Part shown: positions 25,858 through 36,819 of the stretch, piece after piece
Layout of the letters: every line of letters begins with the position of its first letter
How positions within the stretch are numbered: position 1 is the stretch's first letter
From: Phaeotremella fagi
Lineage: Eukaryota > Basidiomycota > Tremellomycetes > Tremellales > Phaeotremellaceae
Reading direction: 5' to 3'
DNA length: 64,000 nt
Assembly (NCBI GenBank): GCA_001599715.1
Contig: BCHU01000016.1
Span: 186,001 to 250,000, forward strand
The notes under the pieces: model-generated
What the model saw: only the letters and a program-made list of their open reading frames with translations
Databases searched by the model: none
What the model was told of the DNA's origin: nothing
Translations under genes and position numbers: made by a program

Positions 25858-27028
25858 TTAAACAGGAATGAATTCAAGAGTCTAAAGACATCAGTCAGCT
25901 ACGCAACTCCTAAACTTCATTACTCACCACTGGAGTCGAAGCGGAAGCAACGGTTGAAGCGGGGTTTGCAGAGAATATAAGTCCACCTAAAAAGAAATCA
26001 GTTCCCGTTACAAAACGTCATGATTTAATGCTGTAGCACTGACCTCCTAGAATGTAGAAATCAATTGGTACAACTGAAGTATCAGGATTTTCCCATGATG
26101 CAGTCAAAGCACTTGTTAAAACGTTGTAGTTGAACTGGAATTGAATTAGATTTATGTACAGTTGTAGTAAATGTGAATACGCACCAAACTAGTCTCCTCG
26201 TAGAATTGTCTCTGAAGGGTTGTCGCTGAAATACTTGTAGATCCGAGTTGTGGCTGACCTTGTACTAGGATCATGTATCAATACTTGACTCTTCTGCGAT
26301 AGGAATGAATAAACTGCACCTACTTTTTGAAGTACAGGCTGAGATAACACCGTAGCTTAACATACATTAGAAGGGAACCAAACTTGCTCTGCACTCGTAC
26401 TCACCTTGAACTACTGGAGGTCAAAACACCAGTGGAAGGGCTATCATCTGCCTCCCTTTCGACTATGAAACGTCAACAGGGATAGCAATATCACGGACAA
26501 AAGATTCTAACTTACCACCGCATAAATATGGGTAGGTATTTTGTGCAGCACTGGTTATTGTACTCCCACTCCCTCCCGGTGGTGCAGTATAAACTGCTGC
26601 ATTTTTTTTCTAAATTGTATCAGAGATTATTCAAAGTTCAGACTTTTCAGACTTACATCAAAGACAATGGGGAATGTTCCTGTTGAATCGTAAGTCCCAA
26701 GATATCCAATTATGGCTGCATTATAGATGACTTCAATATTACCATTTACACTGTGAACGTTTTAGTATGAGCGGTTGTACTATAGCGCAAAAAGACGTGG
26801 TCGGACTTACGGTGGAAGACTTGAAACTCTAGGCTCAAGAGATCTTGTACGATGAGCAGGTGCTTTCAGTGGTAATCGCTTTTGAATACATTCAGCATTG
26901 GTGAAACATGATGAACGTTCTTCTGGTTCTAATTCAGTTCTTTCTTCATTTTCGGTTGATGATTTGAATGGGATGGCTAGAGCGACGTTCAGCGAGAGGA
27001 GCAAGAGAGCAAGTTTTGAGCCGAGCAT
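25858..27028 (-). CDS. secreted protein, LPLKxP-leader family, paralogue B
   Basis: Tandem paralogue of the gene at 23835, with the same exon layout. Signal peptide 'MLGSKLALLLLSLNVALAIP', then 'FTNAECIQKRLPLKAPAHR' and 'RSLEPRVSSLPP'. The mature part has 'NGNIEVIYNAAIIGYLG', a 'NPDTSVVPIDFYI' segment where paralogue A has the W-x-N-x-D-G-S region ('WENPDTS'), and the same last exon 'TLEFIPV'. Several introns of 45-60 bp. A TATATAAA element sits about 78 bp upstream of the ATG. Predicted to be exported and possibly trimmed at the Arg-rich sites after the leader. Function unknown. Confidence 0.75.
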
Positions 27029-28098
27029 GGTTCTTTTTGATCTCAGTTAGGTGTAGAAGTAAGTAGGTTGAAAGTAGAATTGAGAGGCAAGTGCTTGGAT
27101 CTCTTTATATATTAAACCTTGGTTCATAAATCTGGCTGATTGCGATAAAAATCCTTTGAACCCTGGTATGAACCCATCGTTCGGTTCACCCCAAAGTCCA
27201 CAACAGGGATCCTTGTTCGGCCTGAACTTGATCTACTCAGTTATTTCTAAGGTGTTTATTGGGCGATAATGTGGCAGGCGGAAGAGCCAAGGTATATTCC
27301 AGTGTGGCAAGTAATGAAGACTGCCACTGTACCTGCCAAGCTAATCGATACGTTGTTGTTAATGAACTTAAGCTTCGTTAAATCAATTCGACTTGGGTGT
27401 AAACGGAAAAGTAGGGTCCTGCGTCTTCAAGTAGTATTTTCAAGTTCCAACGGACGAATGCCACTGCGCCACGGAGATTTTTGGATGCTTCTGTAATTTA
27501 AGTCAGATCTCATTACCAAGCTTAATCTGTGTTCATTGTTATCGATTGATGATAGGTAATGTAATACTCACTGTGCAGTCAAAAAATGGAGATAGTTTTC
27601 TGCCTTTACTTCAGATTCTTGTGAAGCAAAAGAAAAAAGCTCAAAATAGTACGAATCACTGTAAATCTTCATCTCACCAGCGAGAAGGATCTACAGAGTT
27701 CATAAGGTCAGAGATGGAAGGAACGCTCTTGATCTGACAGAATAGGAGGTTAGCTTGTGGTCATCCTGAACTGCTAGAAGAGGTTGCCATTTACGAGTAG
27801 TAGAATCATTCATGGAGCAACACCAACGGAGACGAAAAGGTATTTGTATTTGCACCAGGAATTATGACTGCCACTCAGAAGGGGGTTGTATTACGTAAGC
27901 AAGTCTTCGGTTATGAGAATTGACTTAACCGTAGCCTACCAAACAATTTCATCGTCTATCTATTCTTTTTCTTTCGTCCTTTTTACTTGTTTTTTGTTGA
28001 TCATCTTCTTGTTAAACAGCATCAATATCCAACTGGAATATCTACACACAGTATCTAATACATTTTTCCCACAACATCCTCCATAAACCCACCCCACA
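27029..28098. other. intergenic, divergent promoters of secreted paralogue B and acyl-CoA oxidase
   Basis: 1,070 bp. TTTATATA at 27104-27111 is the TATA element of the minus-strand gene. Pyrimidine-rich sequence at about 27955-28015 precedes the oxidase. Plus-strand frames at 27269-27737 look random. Confidence 0.45.
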
Positions 28099-31000
28099 AT
28101 GGCTTTCCCACGTCCAAAACCCAACACCGTAAGTCTCCGATCATCCTTTCCTTCGTCCGATCACTACTGACTTTGAGAACAGATGGAGACGCTAGCCATG
28201 GTAAGTCACTTTAAAATGCCATAGCCTCTGTAACTGTTCATTCTAACTCACCTCTTCCTTAGGAACGCGCCAACCCCCCTTTCAACGTTCGCGATCTGTC
28301 AATCAAGATGCACGGTTCCGAAAAAGCTCTCGTTCTGAAAGAAAAGTTTATGGCTGAGGTAGGTGTCTTTTCTCATCTCGCTGAACTTTCACTTACTCCA
28401 TCTACAATGTGTAATTAATATTCATGCCTCTTAGATCGCTCGCCATCCTGCTTTCAAATTATCTGATATTCATGATCTATCCAAAGATGAGTTAAGAGAA
28501 CGAACTATGGAGAAGGTAAATATTTGTCTTTAGTTTGCCGCTTAGGGAACATGAGCTAATCGTTCATAGTTCGCCTCTATGGTCTACTATGTTACCAATG
28601 AATCACTCGAAACTTTCAATCTACGCATGCAGGTGGGTGTCAAGGAGCTCCTCTATAAGAGACAATTAACCCATATTCAAATTAGCTTATTGGTATCGCT
28701 GATCCTTCATTCTGGACGCGTTTTGGAGTCAGCTACGGTTTATTTCTCGGTGCTTTGCGGAGTGGAGCTACGGCGAATCAACTCAGTAAGTTATATCAGA
28801 TGGTCTGATACACAATTTCTCATGCAACTTTTAGGCTACTGGATCGACAAAGGTGTTCTAGGGCTAAACGGTGTTATCGGATGCTTTGCCATGACCGAAT
28901 TAGCCCATGGTTCGAACGTAGCAGGTTTAGAAACTACCGCAACATTCGATCGAAATTCAGACGAATTCGTCATCCACACACCACATCTTGGAGCTACTAA
29001 ATGGTGGATCGGAGGTGCTGCTTCTACTGCTACCCATGCTGCTGTTTTCGCTCAGATGATCATTGATGGGAAGAAACATGGTGTTAAGACTTTCGTAACG
29101 CAATTGAGGGATACCAAGTAAGTGTGAAAGCTACCAATTTGTCGAAGGCAAAGCTGACCTTATTAGAACATTCACTTTACTTCCTGGTGTCAATATCGGT
29201 GATATAGGGAAGAAAATGGGTAGAGATGGTATTGGTAAGCTAACGAAAAAATTAGTGTTTTACTTTAGCTTATTGTTTCTAGACAACGGTTATATCCAAT
29301 TCACTTATGTCCGAGTTCCTCGAGCTCACATGCTTATGAAACACACTCAAGTGTCGCGTGATGGCAAAGTTACAGAACCAGTGAGCTGTTGATTACTCCG
29401 TCAGGACAAGAAATGTAGCTCACCATAGTAGCCTCTTGCTCAATTAACTTATGGGGCTTTACTCGGTGGAAGAACGTCCATGGTTGGCGATTCAGCCAAT
29501 TCAGCGAAAAAAGTAAGTAGATTGACTTGTCTCGAGTCTAATTAACGAACTTTATAGGCTCTCACTGTAGCTGTGAGATATGCTGCTGTTCGACGTCAAT
29601 TCAGTAGTGGAAAGAACGAGGTGAGCTTTCTTTTTTCTTCCTCGAAGGATGTACTGAACAAGCTCTTTTTCTCAGCTCGAAACTCAGATTTTGGATTATC
29701 CTATCCATCAAAGACGTCTCATGGTATGAATCAGTTTTATCCCCAGGAACAAGGCATCATACTAATCTAGAACAGCCTCTTGTAGCTCAAGCCGTGGCCA
29801 TGGGATTCACAGCCTTGAAATTACAGGTCATGTACGAGGTGAGCTAGTCAACCACAGGTGAGAATTAGCTGACATATGTTCACAGGAAATGACTGTTGCA
29901 TTAGACGCACTAGAACCTTCTGATGTACGTCCTTGCCAATCATTTTAGAAGTGATACTGATGTAAACAGCCAAACATGGACGAGATTCTTGAAAAGTTGA
30001 AAGAAACCCACGCGACATCTGCTGGATTGAAGGTAGGTGTTCAGTTTCAATGGTTGTCTACATCAACTGACACGCTTGCTTCTAGGCCTTCTGCACCTGG
30101 GCATGTTTGGACACTATTGATAAATGCAGACAAAGCTGTGGTGGCCATGGGTACTCTGCGTGAGTTAGGCAGTGCAATGGTAGACACGGCTAACTCAGCG
30201 TGAATAGATACTCAAACTTCCCACTTATGTATGCTGATTTTGCGGTGCAAGTGAGTTTTGCCTCTGTAATCAAGTTGACCATAACTGACGAGTGTTTAGT
30301 GGTGAGATCCTGTTCGGTGTCTGATTGACAGTATGATCTGACATTTGTAAATAGCACCTGGGAAGGAGACAATACCATTCTCAGTCTGCAAGCCGGTCGA
30401 TCTTTGGTTGGGTCATGGGCTGGTGAGTTGTTTACCATTCGGATTAGAATCATTCGCTAAATCTTATTAGACGCCGTGAAAGGCAAGAAATTAGCCCCAG
30501 GTGTTGCCTACCTCTCCCTGCCTGGTATACTTACCTCCAAATCCGATTCCTCATTATCTTTAAACGACATCCAAAAAGCATGGTATTGCGTCTCAGCCAA
30601 TGTGATCAAGAAGGCTTCAACTGAATATGCCCATCATCTTAAAAACGGCAAAAACAAAGACCAAGCTATGGAGCAATGTTCGCAATCTAGATTCATTGCC
30701 GCGAAGTTACATACTTTCGGTTACATCTTTGGGATGTTCAAGTCTGCTCTTGAAGAGATGGAGGAAGGGGAGGAGAAGAAGGTTTTGGATACTGTCTGTA
30801 GACTCTATGGTCTTTGGTGTATTGAGGAGCAACAGGGATATTTCTTGAAATGTAGGTCGTGGCGGTGTATTTAGGTGGTTTTACTGACCGATCTCCAGAT
30901 GGTTACTTCACTGGTGATCAGGTTGATAAAGTTCAAGTTTCAGTCGATGAACTCTGTCTGCAAGTACGAAATGTCGCTAGTGAGTCAATTGATCGGCTGC

Positions 31001-31292
31001 ACTACGATCCTGACTAACAACACGCCCAGTCCCGCTAGTCGACGCATTCGCTTTATCAGACCACATAGTCAATTCCCCCCTTGGCAGATGGGACGGATCG
31101 ATCTACGAAGCCTACTTCGCGCAAGTTCAAGCATCAAACCCGTTACCCAAAGAACATCCATATTTCGAAAGATTAATCCGACCTTTGTTGGAAAGAGAAA
31201 ACATCGTCTTGGAAGATGCTGGGGATGTTATGGAATTGGATGAGGAATTGAGGGAAATGGAGGAAGAACGGAAGAATGGCGCTGGCAAGTGA
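28099..31292 (+). CDS. POX1: peroxisomal acyl-CoA oxidase
   Basis: Flavoenzyme for the first step of peroxisomal fatty-acid beta-oxidation: acyl-CoA plus O2 gives trans-2-enoyl-CoA plus H2O2. The N-terminal helical domain includes '[20 protein letters not shown]'. The FAD site shows '[20 protein letters not shown]' and '[18 protein letters not shown]', followed by '[20 protein letters not shown]'. The C-terminal domain has '[17 protein letters not shown]' and '[15 protein letters not shown]', where the Glu is the expected catalytic base. About fifteen short introns; total near 690 aa, normal for the family. The C-terminus is 'NGAGK', not an SKL-type PTS1, so import probably uses a PTS1-independent route as for yeast Pox1. 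Very high confidence in function. Confidence 0.95.
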
Positions 31293-31512
31293 TTTTTGTA
31301 TCTTTAGCTTGTGGATGTGGATCTTGATTGTAGAAATTAGATGTTTGATTAGATGCATTTGTCTGTGTATCGGGCGGGGAGAGTTTTCATAGCATGACAT
31401 ACAATCGCATAAATTATGATATGGGAAAGCGAGATCTAACCAACCAAAAAACCGAAACCCAAAGATAATGTCCGTAAACGTCAGGATCAACCGAAAACAG
31501 AAAGCGAAACGA

Positions 31513-31828
31513 TCAAGGAACAGGAGAACCGACAGGGGCTGTGGGACTATCAGTTCAAATCCAAATTGATTTCTACAGTAATATCAATTCACCTCTGATT
31601 TTATGACTATCATGCAATCGTTTAGGTTTGTTCAAAGGTAAACCCATTTCGAGTCTTTTACCGTTCGAGATAAATTCACGGTCTTTGAGGTTGGATATAC
31701 CTACGAGTAGTATGGTCAGATGGTGATGGCAAGGATAGGCGTGGGGGAGACTTACCTTCTTCTCTGGTTGGGGTTGGGATGGAAAAGGCCATGGGGAGGA
31801 GTAGGAAGGTGAGGAATGATATTCTCAT
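31513..31828 (-). CDS. mini secreted protein S1 (68 aa), LPLNKP leader
   Basis: Three exons (31756-31828, 31593-31700, 31513-31538) join in frame to 68 aa. Signal peptide 'MRISFLTFLLLPMAFSIP', a short linker, then 'NGKRLEMGLPLNKPKRLHD', and the last 26-nt exon encodes 'APVGSPVP' at the stop. The same three-exon plan, motif and Ala-Pro tail recur in S2 (32337) and S3 (33608), so this tiny gene is very likely real. A TATATAAA element lies about 65 bp upstream. It is convergent with the acyl-CoA oxidase. It looks like the leader region of the larger secreted paralogues without their mature domain. Function unknown. Confidence 0.7.
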
Positions 31829-32336
31829 TATGTTGGATTTGGTTAGTAGAGTTGATGGGGAAACAGTCGGTTCCAAATTTCATCACATTGTTTATATACC
31901 CTCCAATCCATCCTATGATGGAGGAACTCAAAGAGGTCTATGTGCTAAATGTATCTAGTCGGACATCAGTAGTGAAAAGGTTGAACTGTAATCGTGCCAC
32001 TAAAACTTATTGTTAATGAAAGCACAGAATCCAGAACCGAGCTGTTCCTGTTAAGATACTCCTCCTTTTCGTAACTTGACCATCCGATGGGTTGTTCTGA
32101 AATAAAGTTTTCTGTGGTAGCGCCAAGATTTTATTTTTACCCTTTGTTGGGTTAATTATATATCGAAACTGATGGGGTTATACGGTGATCTCTATTCGGT
32201 ACCACTTGTGAGATTTACAGTCACATAGGTTACTTGTATGTCTTAACCTGATATCCAGTTGTTGACGTCCGAGTAGACAGGCGATATAAGTTCTGCATAC
32301 CTTGGTCTCCATTCATCTCTTCCACATTAAATTAAC
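31829..32336. promoter_or_regulatory. divergent promoter of S1 and S2
   Basis: About 500 bp between two divergently transcribed mini secreted genes. TTTATATA (31892-31899) is the TATA element for S1 and GATATAAG (about 32284) that for S2. No other gene seen. Confidence 0.5.
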
Positions 32337-32860
32337 ATGAAAACATTATTCCTCCTTCTTCTATCAGCAGTGACAATCTCTGCCCTCCCCACCCACCCCA
32401 GGGGAGTTTTCGAACCCCCCAAAAGAGCTGATGGAAGTTCATACACGGACCTCGAACTCTCAGCCAGAGGAATCCCTTTGAATTCCAGTAAGTCCCTCCT
32501 CATGCAAGAGAAAATTGTAATTGAGAAAACTGTTATTAGATGTTGTGCCGCGAGCACCTATACCTGCTTTGGAGGGTGTCGAGTCACTCACTAATTCACA
32601 GAGGATCGCTAGGGGGTTACCTCTAAAGAAACCTAGACAATTACATGATCCTACTAGGAAAAGAGGTATGTTGTTTATACAGTACCCGTACTCTTTCCTT
32701 TTCACTACCAATGTCCGAGTGGGTTATCATCGACACCCATTCTCACCTTTTCCCTTAATTCTCCTCTCCAACCGCGTTTCCTCCTTATTTCTACAGACCA
32801 TATTCTCGTCCTCTTTTCTGATACCCTTGTTGGATTATAGCTCCTGCTCCATCGGGATAG
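32337..32860 (+). CDS. mini secreted protein S2 (98 aa), LPLKKP leader
   Basis: Exons 32337-32487, 32540-32665 and 32841-32860 give 98 aa. Signal peptide 'MKTLFLLLLSAVTISALP', then 'YTDLELSARGIPLN', then 'NSQRIARGLPLKKPRQLHD', 'PTRKR' and the terminal 'APAPSG' encoded by a 20-nt last exon. The second intron is 175 bp, about three times the local norm. The C-terminal Lys-Arg before APAPSG is a candidate Kex2 site. Closest relative is S3. Function unknown. Confidence 0.75.
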
Positions 32861-33607
32861 ATAATGTCATTTTGGAGACAATTCCGCTTTCACTTTCGGT
32901 TTTGACTTTACCACTGTCGAATCCTTTTCACTCTTTGGATTTGAGACTGTCTTAACCCTCTCGCATGCATTTGGATGCTCTGAGAGATTTCCATCTGTTG
33001 CGAGCACACTTTGTTGTGGTGATGGCTGTTTGCATGGAATCATGAACAGAAGTCATTTGCAATTTCAGGAATTATTCATTTTGAACAAATCCAGTTCCAT
33101 GTATCTTTTTCACTTCTGAGTTCTTTGGAGGTTTGGGAGTCTGAGTTGAACAGTGTGTTCTGCAGAACTTAGTCGACGATAGAGAACTAAAGCGGCCAAG
33201 AAGCAAAGTCATCGAGTGAAATCATTTTGCCACATACAGTTTGTAACATTCGTATGTGTAAACAACGTCTTCACGGTTGTAGAGACCGCTCGTGTACTCT
33301 GGGTTAACATCATCAATTCACGATAAGGTCAGAAAAATATATCAACAATGATTCGTTCCTCTAGATTCAAGTCAGGTCCGGTGGTGAGACTCCTTCATCG
33401 GAAACGAACAAAGTTTAAGTTTACTGGAAACCGAACTGAACCCAATCTGCCATCTAACGGGATTTATCACATCTTCCTGTATCGGGTTGAATTCGCTGCC
33501 ATAAGTTCAATATTGACGCCAGGCTAGGTTGTCAGATTATAACTGACTTATCTACGCACTGAATAAACAAGATGAAGTAACCACCTCTTCTCAGACTTAT
33601 CGTTATC
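32861..33607. other. intergenic between S2 and S3
   Basis: 747 bp with no gene or repeat seen. AT-rich, with no clear TATA box before S3. Confidence 0.4.
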
Positions 33608-33997
33608 ATGAAATTCATTTTCCTCCTTCTCATCTCAACTCTGTCTGTTGTGATTTCAGCACCAATAAAAGGAGGAGTCTTGTCCTATCCAACAAGAAAC
33701 GGGGTGATTTTAAGTGATCAAGAACTTATAGCTATGGGATTACCAGTGACGAGGGGTGAGTTCCCTACCCGGTTGGTCTTACTGAAACTTCAACAGATTC
33801 TGAAATAAGAGTACCGAATGGCATAGAACATTTAAACAATTCACAGAGGATAGCTAAAGGTTTACCATTAAAGAAGCCTGGAAGAATGCATGATGCAAGC
33901 AAGAAGCGAGGTATGTTTTCAATCAGTTTTGAATCTTCTTCCTTAGGTTGACGAATTATGTTCTTTGTTTCTAGCTCCTTCATCTTCCGGCCTTTAG
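33608..33997 (+). CDS. mini secreted protein S3 (94 aa), LPLKKP leader
   Basis: Exons 33608-33755, 33797-33910 and 33975-33997 give 94 aa. Signal peptide 'MKFIFLLLISTLSVVISAP', then 'LSDQELIAMGLPVT', 'NSQRIAKGLPLKKPGRMHD', 'ASKKR', and the terminal 'APSSSGL' from a 23-nt last exon. Splice phases equal those of S2, and both carry the duplicated half-motif 'DxELxAxGxP' before the full leader motif. Exported, probably processed after KKR. Function unknown. Confidence 0.75.
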
Positions 33998-34298
33998 TTT
34001 TACTTGGGATATTCAACGGGGTGGTTTGGGTTTCAGGAGATTTTGATGTTTGTTCGCTATGATTGATGATCTTTGTGTGTTAGCTTTTGTCGATACTGTA
34101 CTCGTAAGTCTGTAGGATGATGAAAATTCTACGATGCAGACTTCGTGATGAAGCAGATATTGCTTGCACACAAGGAATCTATAGAGGAAAGATTGAAAAT
34201 TACAACACCTGATTGATAGAAGATCGATCAACCCATGTTGAATGATCCATCAGTGAGATATAAAATCAAAACTTGGAACGTAATATCTGGCAACGACA
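33998..34298. other. intergenic, no gene seen
   Basis: 300 bp between S3 and the Sur7/PalI-like gene. A minus-strand frame here has no support. Confidence 0.35.
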
Positions 34299-35074
34299 AT
34301 GTTCAGGACCCACGACTGTCTAGAAGGTCATATAATCCTCGGTCTAATCTTCTCCTTAACATCCACGATAGTTCTGTAAGTCCCAGTCCCACCATTTCAT
34401 TCCACCTAACAAACTATTTTCAGAACGATAATAACATTCTCCACTCCCTTCTCATCAATCAATTTCCTATCTTCCAACTTGGTCTCGTTCGGTGCTTTTG
34501 GTTATTGTCAAGATGATAGTTGTACGAGACCGACACTTGGATATGAGTTTGGAGAAGTTGTTGTTTATTGGTTAACCAAGACAATGATTTTATTCCCTGT
34601 TGGTTAGTCACCCTACTTTAACTTATTGACTGATACCTAGCCGCCATCCTAATGTTCATCTCATTCTTATCCCTCTGTATCTATTTACTCACTTGTGAAC
34701 TCTGCGCCCGAAATCATCTGTTCTTCAGAACTTTCGCCGTAAGTCCAATTAACTTTACCCTCAAGTAAATCTTCATTCCAACGCCATATGGGTCAAACAT
34801 AGACTTTAGGTTCAATAACTTCCCTCCTGGGTTGTATCTTCTCAATCGTCCTTTTCGTTACTGCCCATAATCGAATCCACAGTCTCGACAATCAGGATTC
34901 ACATTTTGGAACGGCGTTTTGGTTAGGTGTTGTAGGGGCTGTCACTTCTTTTTTGAGGTGGGTTAGGAAGAATGAGCCCAGGTACTGACGCTACTTAGTA
35001 TCGCTATTGGTGGACCGCGGTTCAATGGTCGTGTGATGTATAGAGCTCATCCTGCTTATCCTTATGAGATTTGA
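34299..35074 (+). CDS. Sur7/PalI-family four-span membrane protein
   Basis: Plasma-membrane tetraspanner of the SUR7/PalI (Rim9) superfamily, linked in yeasts to eisosomes or to the ambient-pH signalling complex. Five exons join in frame. TM1 is 'HIILGLIFSLTSTIVLTIIT'; the extracellular loop contains the family-type 'FGAFGYCQDDSC'; TM2 is 'ILFPVAAILMFISFLSLCIY', TM3 'SLLGCIFSIVLFVTAH' and TM4 'AFWLGVVGAVTSFLRWV'. The protein ends '...NEPRAHPAYPYEI', about 190 aa. The start ATG at 34299 directly precedes the first membrane segment, and the first intron (34376-34423) is supported by frame. Superfamily placement rests on topology and the GYC loop. Confidence 0.68.
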
Positions 35075-35261
35075 TTTCGATTGTAACGGTCGTCCATGGT
35101 TTCTTTAGATGATTCTTGTCAGCTTTGATGTAATGAGATTTATATCCAGTTCATACGACAAAAAGTTGCATAATCATTCTAGAAAGAAATGAATCCCCCA
35201 AATTGACTTGTACAACAATCCAGCCAATCCATCAATCAAGCAAGAGCACTCAAAACTCCGT

Positions 35262-36476
35262 TTAATCGAAAAGACCGAAACCCATGTCATCGTCTGATTC
35301 CTCCTTCTCTTCCTCCTCCTTAGCAGCTGGGGCAGCTTCAGTGGTGGCGGCTTCAGTTGAAGCGGCGGCTGGGGCAGCGGCAGCAAAGGCTTCTGGGTTA
35401 GCGAGGTATTCCTTGATCTATAGTTTTGCGGTTAGTGATTGATCCACGTTATTTTGGTTTGTTTTAGAGATAACGAAATAGGATGGATTCGAATCAGAGT
35501 GTGAATAGTTCTCCGTCTTTGACATTATCCGCGGTTAAGCCAGATTGGCATGTCCAGTAGGAATTTTCAGTGTTTAAACATCCAGAAAGGGGTTGAGAAT
35601 GGATAACGACGATTTGAGACTGATGAACCAACTTACCTTGGCGGAACCCTCAAACTCGTAATCGGTAGCCAAAGAGATGTTGAGGATGTTCTTGTAAGAG
35701 TTGACAAGGGAGTGAGCGACTGAGGCGATGGTTGGGAAGTTGATAGCCAAAGAGATAGCAGCGATGGTTTTGATACCAGAAGTGAATTGGTCCAAAAGAG
35801 TCTTCTCCTCGATATCAAGAACTGAAGATGGGAAGACGGCACCGTTGTCGTAAACTTGAACAACACTCATACCGTAGGTGAATGGAGAGATGTTAAGCAT
35901 GTTCAACAAGGTAGCTTCTGAAGTACCGACTCTGTTACCGGCTGAAACGACTTGAACGTCATTCACGATTTCAATGGTACCACGAGCGATCTTGGTTGGG
36001 ATACCCAAAGCTTGGAAGAAAGATGTCTTTCCTGGTTCCATACCAGTGTTACCGGCTGGGACGTAAACGTCAACAGTGGCTAAAGCACCGGCACGAGCTG
36101 GAGCAGCGACCTTGTTGGAAAGAATGATTTCACGGATATCCTTCAAGTCACCTGAGGTGAAGACGAAACCGATGTTTCCTTTAACGTGGGGTAAGAGTTT
36201 CTCGAATTGTGGGTATTCGGGAGCGATGACTCTGAGAGCACGTCTGACCATGGTGTTCTTTCCCATAAGAACGACACCTTTTCCACGGAGAGCTTGACGG
36301 ATCATGTGGAGTTGTTGGGATGAGACGTTGTCGATGTTACAGACGAAGATTGAGGCTGAAACGGTTTAATTTGGGAGTACTTGAATTCTGGGTGGAATGA
36401 TCAACTCACGATATTGCTCAATCAAAGCCTTGAGCTTTGTGAAGTAAACTTCCTTTTCAGCACGAGTTCCACCCAT
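35262..36476 (-). CDS. RPP0: 60S acidic ribosomal protein P0
   Basis: Base of the ribosomal P-stalk that recruits translation GTPases. It starts '[20 protein letters not shown]' and contains '[20 protein letters not shown]', '[19 protein letters not shown]' and '[20 protein letters not shown]'. The tail is Ala-rich and then '[12 protein letters not shown]', the universal P-protein peptide. Three exons; the last intron (35418-35636) is 219 bp, far longer than others in the window, and could host a snoRNA. The upstream 110 bp are purine-rich on the plus strand, that is, a CT-rich leader for this gene. About 313 aa, standard length. Confidence 0.97.
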
Positions 36477-36819
36477 TGTTGTAATGTATAAATTTAGTAG
36501 TGTAGAGTTGATGTAGATTTAACTTGTCTCCCAATTGATCTTCTTTGTTGAGATCAGAAGGTTCTTTAAAGACGAGTAAGTGATGAGGAGAAAAAGAAAA
36601 GAAAAGAAGAGAAATTCAGCAAAGGGGGAAAATAGAAATTTCTCATCTTGGAGTAGCGGGATTACGGGATTAACTATGTGGCACTTATTTCTGATAGCAT
36701 CTTGAATTTACATTGTATCATTTGTTGACCTTATACTTATCCTTCTCCTCCTCATCCTCATCCTCAAAGCATACATCCCCCTCCCTCCATCCCCCCAACC
36801 AATCTGGGATGGGAATGTT
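36477..36819. promoter_or_regulatory. divergent promoter, RPP0 / PPR-like gene
   Basis: 343 bp with a CT tract for each gene: GAAAAG-rich at 36585-36620 (CT on the minus strand) and CCTCATCCTCATCC at about 36745. Confidence 0.45.

Noticed and set aside
27269..27737. Two plus-strand frames upstream of the acyl-CoA oxidase, considered as a decayed third secreted paralogue
   Set aside because: No leader motif or W-x-N-x-D-G-S region on either strand.
35418..35636. C/D-box snoRNA in the RPP0 intron
   Set aside because: TGATGA occurs only on the antisense strand and the sense boxes are too degenerate, so it is kept only as a low-confidence finding.
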